A stretch of 6,369 nucleotides of DNA from positions 1-6,369 of the forward strand of contig JASHUX010000087.1 of the NCBI GenBank assembly GCA_030039775.1. Direction: 5' to 3'. The notes below the pieces were generated by a model. It searched no databases. It worked only from the letters and a program-made list of their open reading frames with translations, and was not told where the DNA came from. Shown in pieces: positions 6,195 through 6,369 of the stretch; the stretch's first letter is position 1, and each line of letters begins with the position of its first letter. Position numbers and translations under genes: made by a program. This stretch comes from Alphaproteobacteria bacterium (GTDB lineage: Bacteria > Pseudomonadota > Alphaproteobacteria > ATCC43930 > CGMCC-115725).

Positions 6195-6273
6195 GTTTGA
6201 TGTCTCAGCCGCGACTCCAGGATTGTCACAACTTCTGGTTCGGACACTGCGTTGCTGTTTGACCAGTGGCAAT

Positions 6274-6369
6274 TGGCGGAAGAGAGTGGGGGTCGAACCC
6301 ACCAAGGACCGGCTGACGGCCCCTGCCGGATTTGAAGTCCGGCCGCCCCACCGGGGACGCTTCTCCTCC
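6274..6369 (-). tRNA. selC: tRNA-Sec (anticodon TCA), selenocysteine tRNA
   Basis: A complete 96-nt gene with encoded CCA. It has the long 8-bp acceptor stem typical of bacterial tRNA-Sec: GGAGGAGA pairs with TCTCTTCC with one G-T pair. The anticodon arm CCGGA-CTTCAAA-TCCGG carries TCA at 6335-6333. The long variable arm is a 9-bp stem (CAGGGGCCG with CGGTCCTTG, two G-T pairs, loop TCAGC). The T arm is GTGGG-TTCGACC-CCCAC, and the discriminator is G before CCA. The 5' end coincides with the last base of the window, so its promoter is not visible. Its presence means the organism can probably insert selenocysteine at UGA, but no selA, selB, selD or selenoprotein gene lies in the window. Confidence 0.97.

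Noticed and set aside
1..6369. CRISPR arrays, insertion sequences, integrases or long direct repeats
   Set aside because: No repeated spacer-type units, transposase-like frames or long repeats were seen. The only extended internal similarity is between the two binding-protein genes.

Overview
This is GC-rich DNA with long spurious ORFs opposite nearly every gene. The codon use, the tight ATGA gene overlaps and the protein families suggest a proteobacterium, most likely an alphaproteobacterium; this placement is inferred from style and not proven. The window holds seven protein genes (one cut by the left edge) and one complete tRNA gene, with very little non-coding DNA.

Layout, left to right. 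Positions 1-3574 form one compact minus-strand operon, transcribed right to left. Its order is a deacetylase-type amidohydrolase (3574-2393), a ferritin-like diiron protein (2396-1722), a rubredoxin (1732-1523), an NMT1/THI5-type periplasmic substrate-binding protein (1509-505) and a 2-oxoglutarate/Fe(II) oxygenase of the isopenicillin N synthase type (508 running off the left edge). Neighbours overlap by 4, 11 and 4 bp, or are 13 bp apart at the rubredoxin/binding-protein junction. A 214-bp divergent intergenic region (3575-3788) separates this operon from a plus-strand gene (3789-4781) for a second, clearly paralogous NMT1/THI5-type binding protein. Converging on it with only 3 bp between the stop codons is a minus-strand 8-oxoguanine deaminase-type gene (6140-4785). 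The right edge carries a complete minus-strand selC, the UGA-decoding selenocysteine tRNA, at 6274-6369.

Working interpretation (inference): this looks like a scavenging and catabolic locus for a nitrogen-containing heterocycle such as a purine, pyrimidine or modified nucleobase. It combines two related high-affinity binding proteins, two amidohydrolase-superfamily hydrolases (a deaminase and a deacylase/ring-amide type) and two non-heme iron modules (a 2OG oxygenase, and a diiron protein with its own rubredoxin as possible electron donor). No ABC permease or ATPase is present here, so the transporter must be completed elsewhere. Both the second binding-protein gene and the deaminase gene have a sigma-54-like -24/-12 element with correct internal spacing and nearly equal predicted leaders (25 and 27 nt). 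That would fit nitrogen-limitation (RpoN) control. The most unusual combination is the diiron protein plus rubredoxin, translationally coupled to a deacetylase inside this uptake operon.
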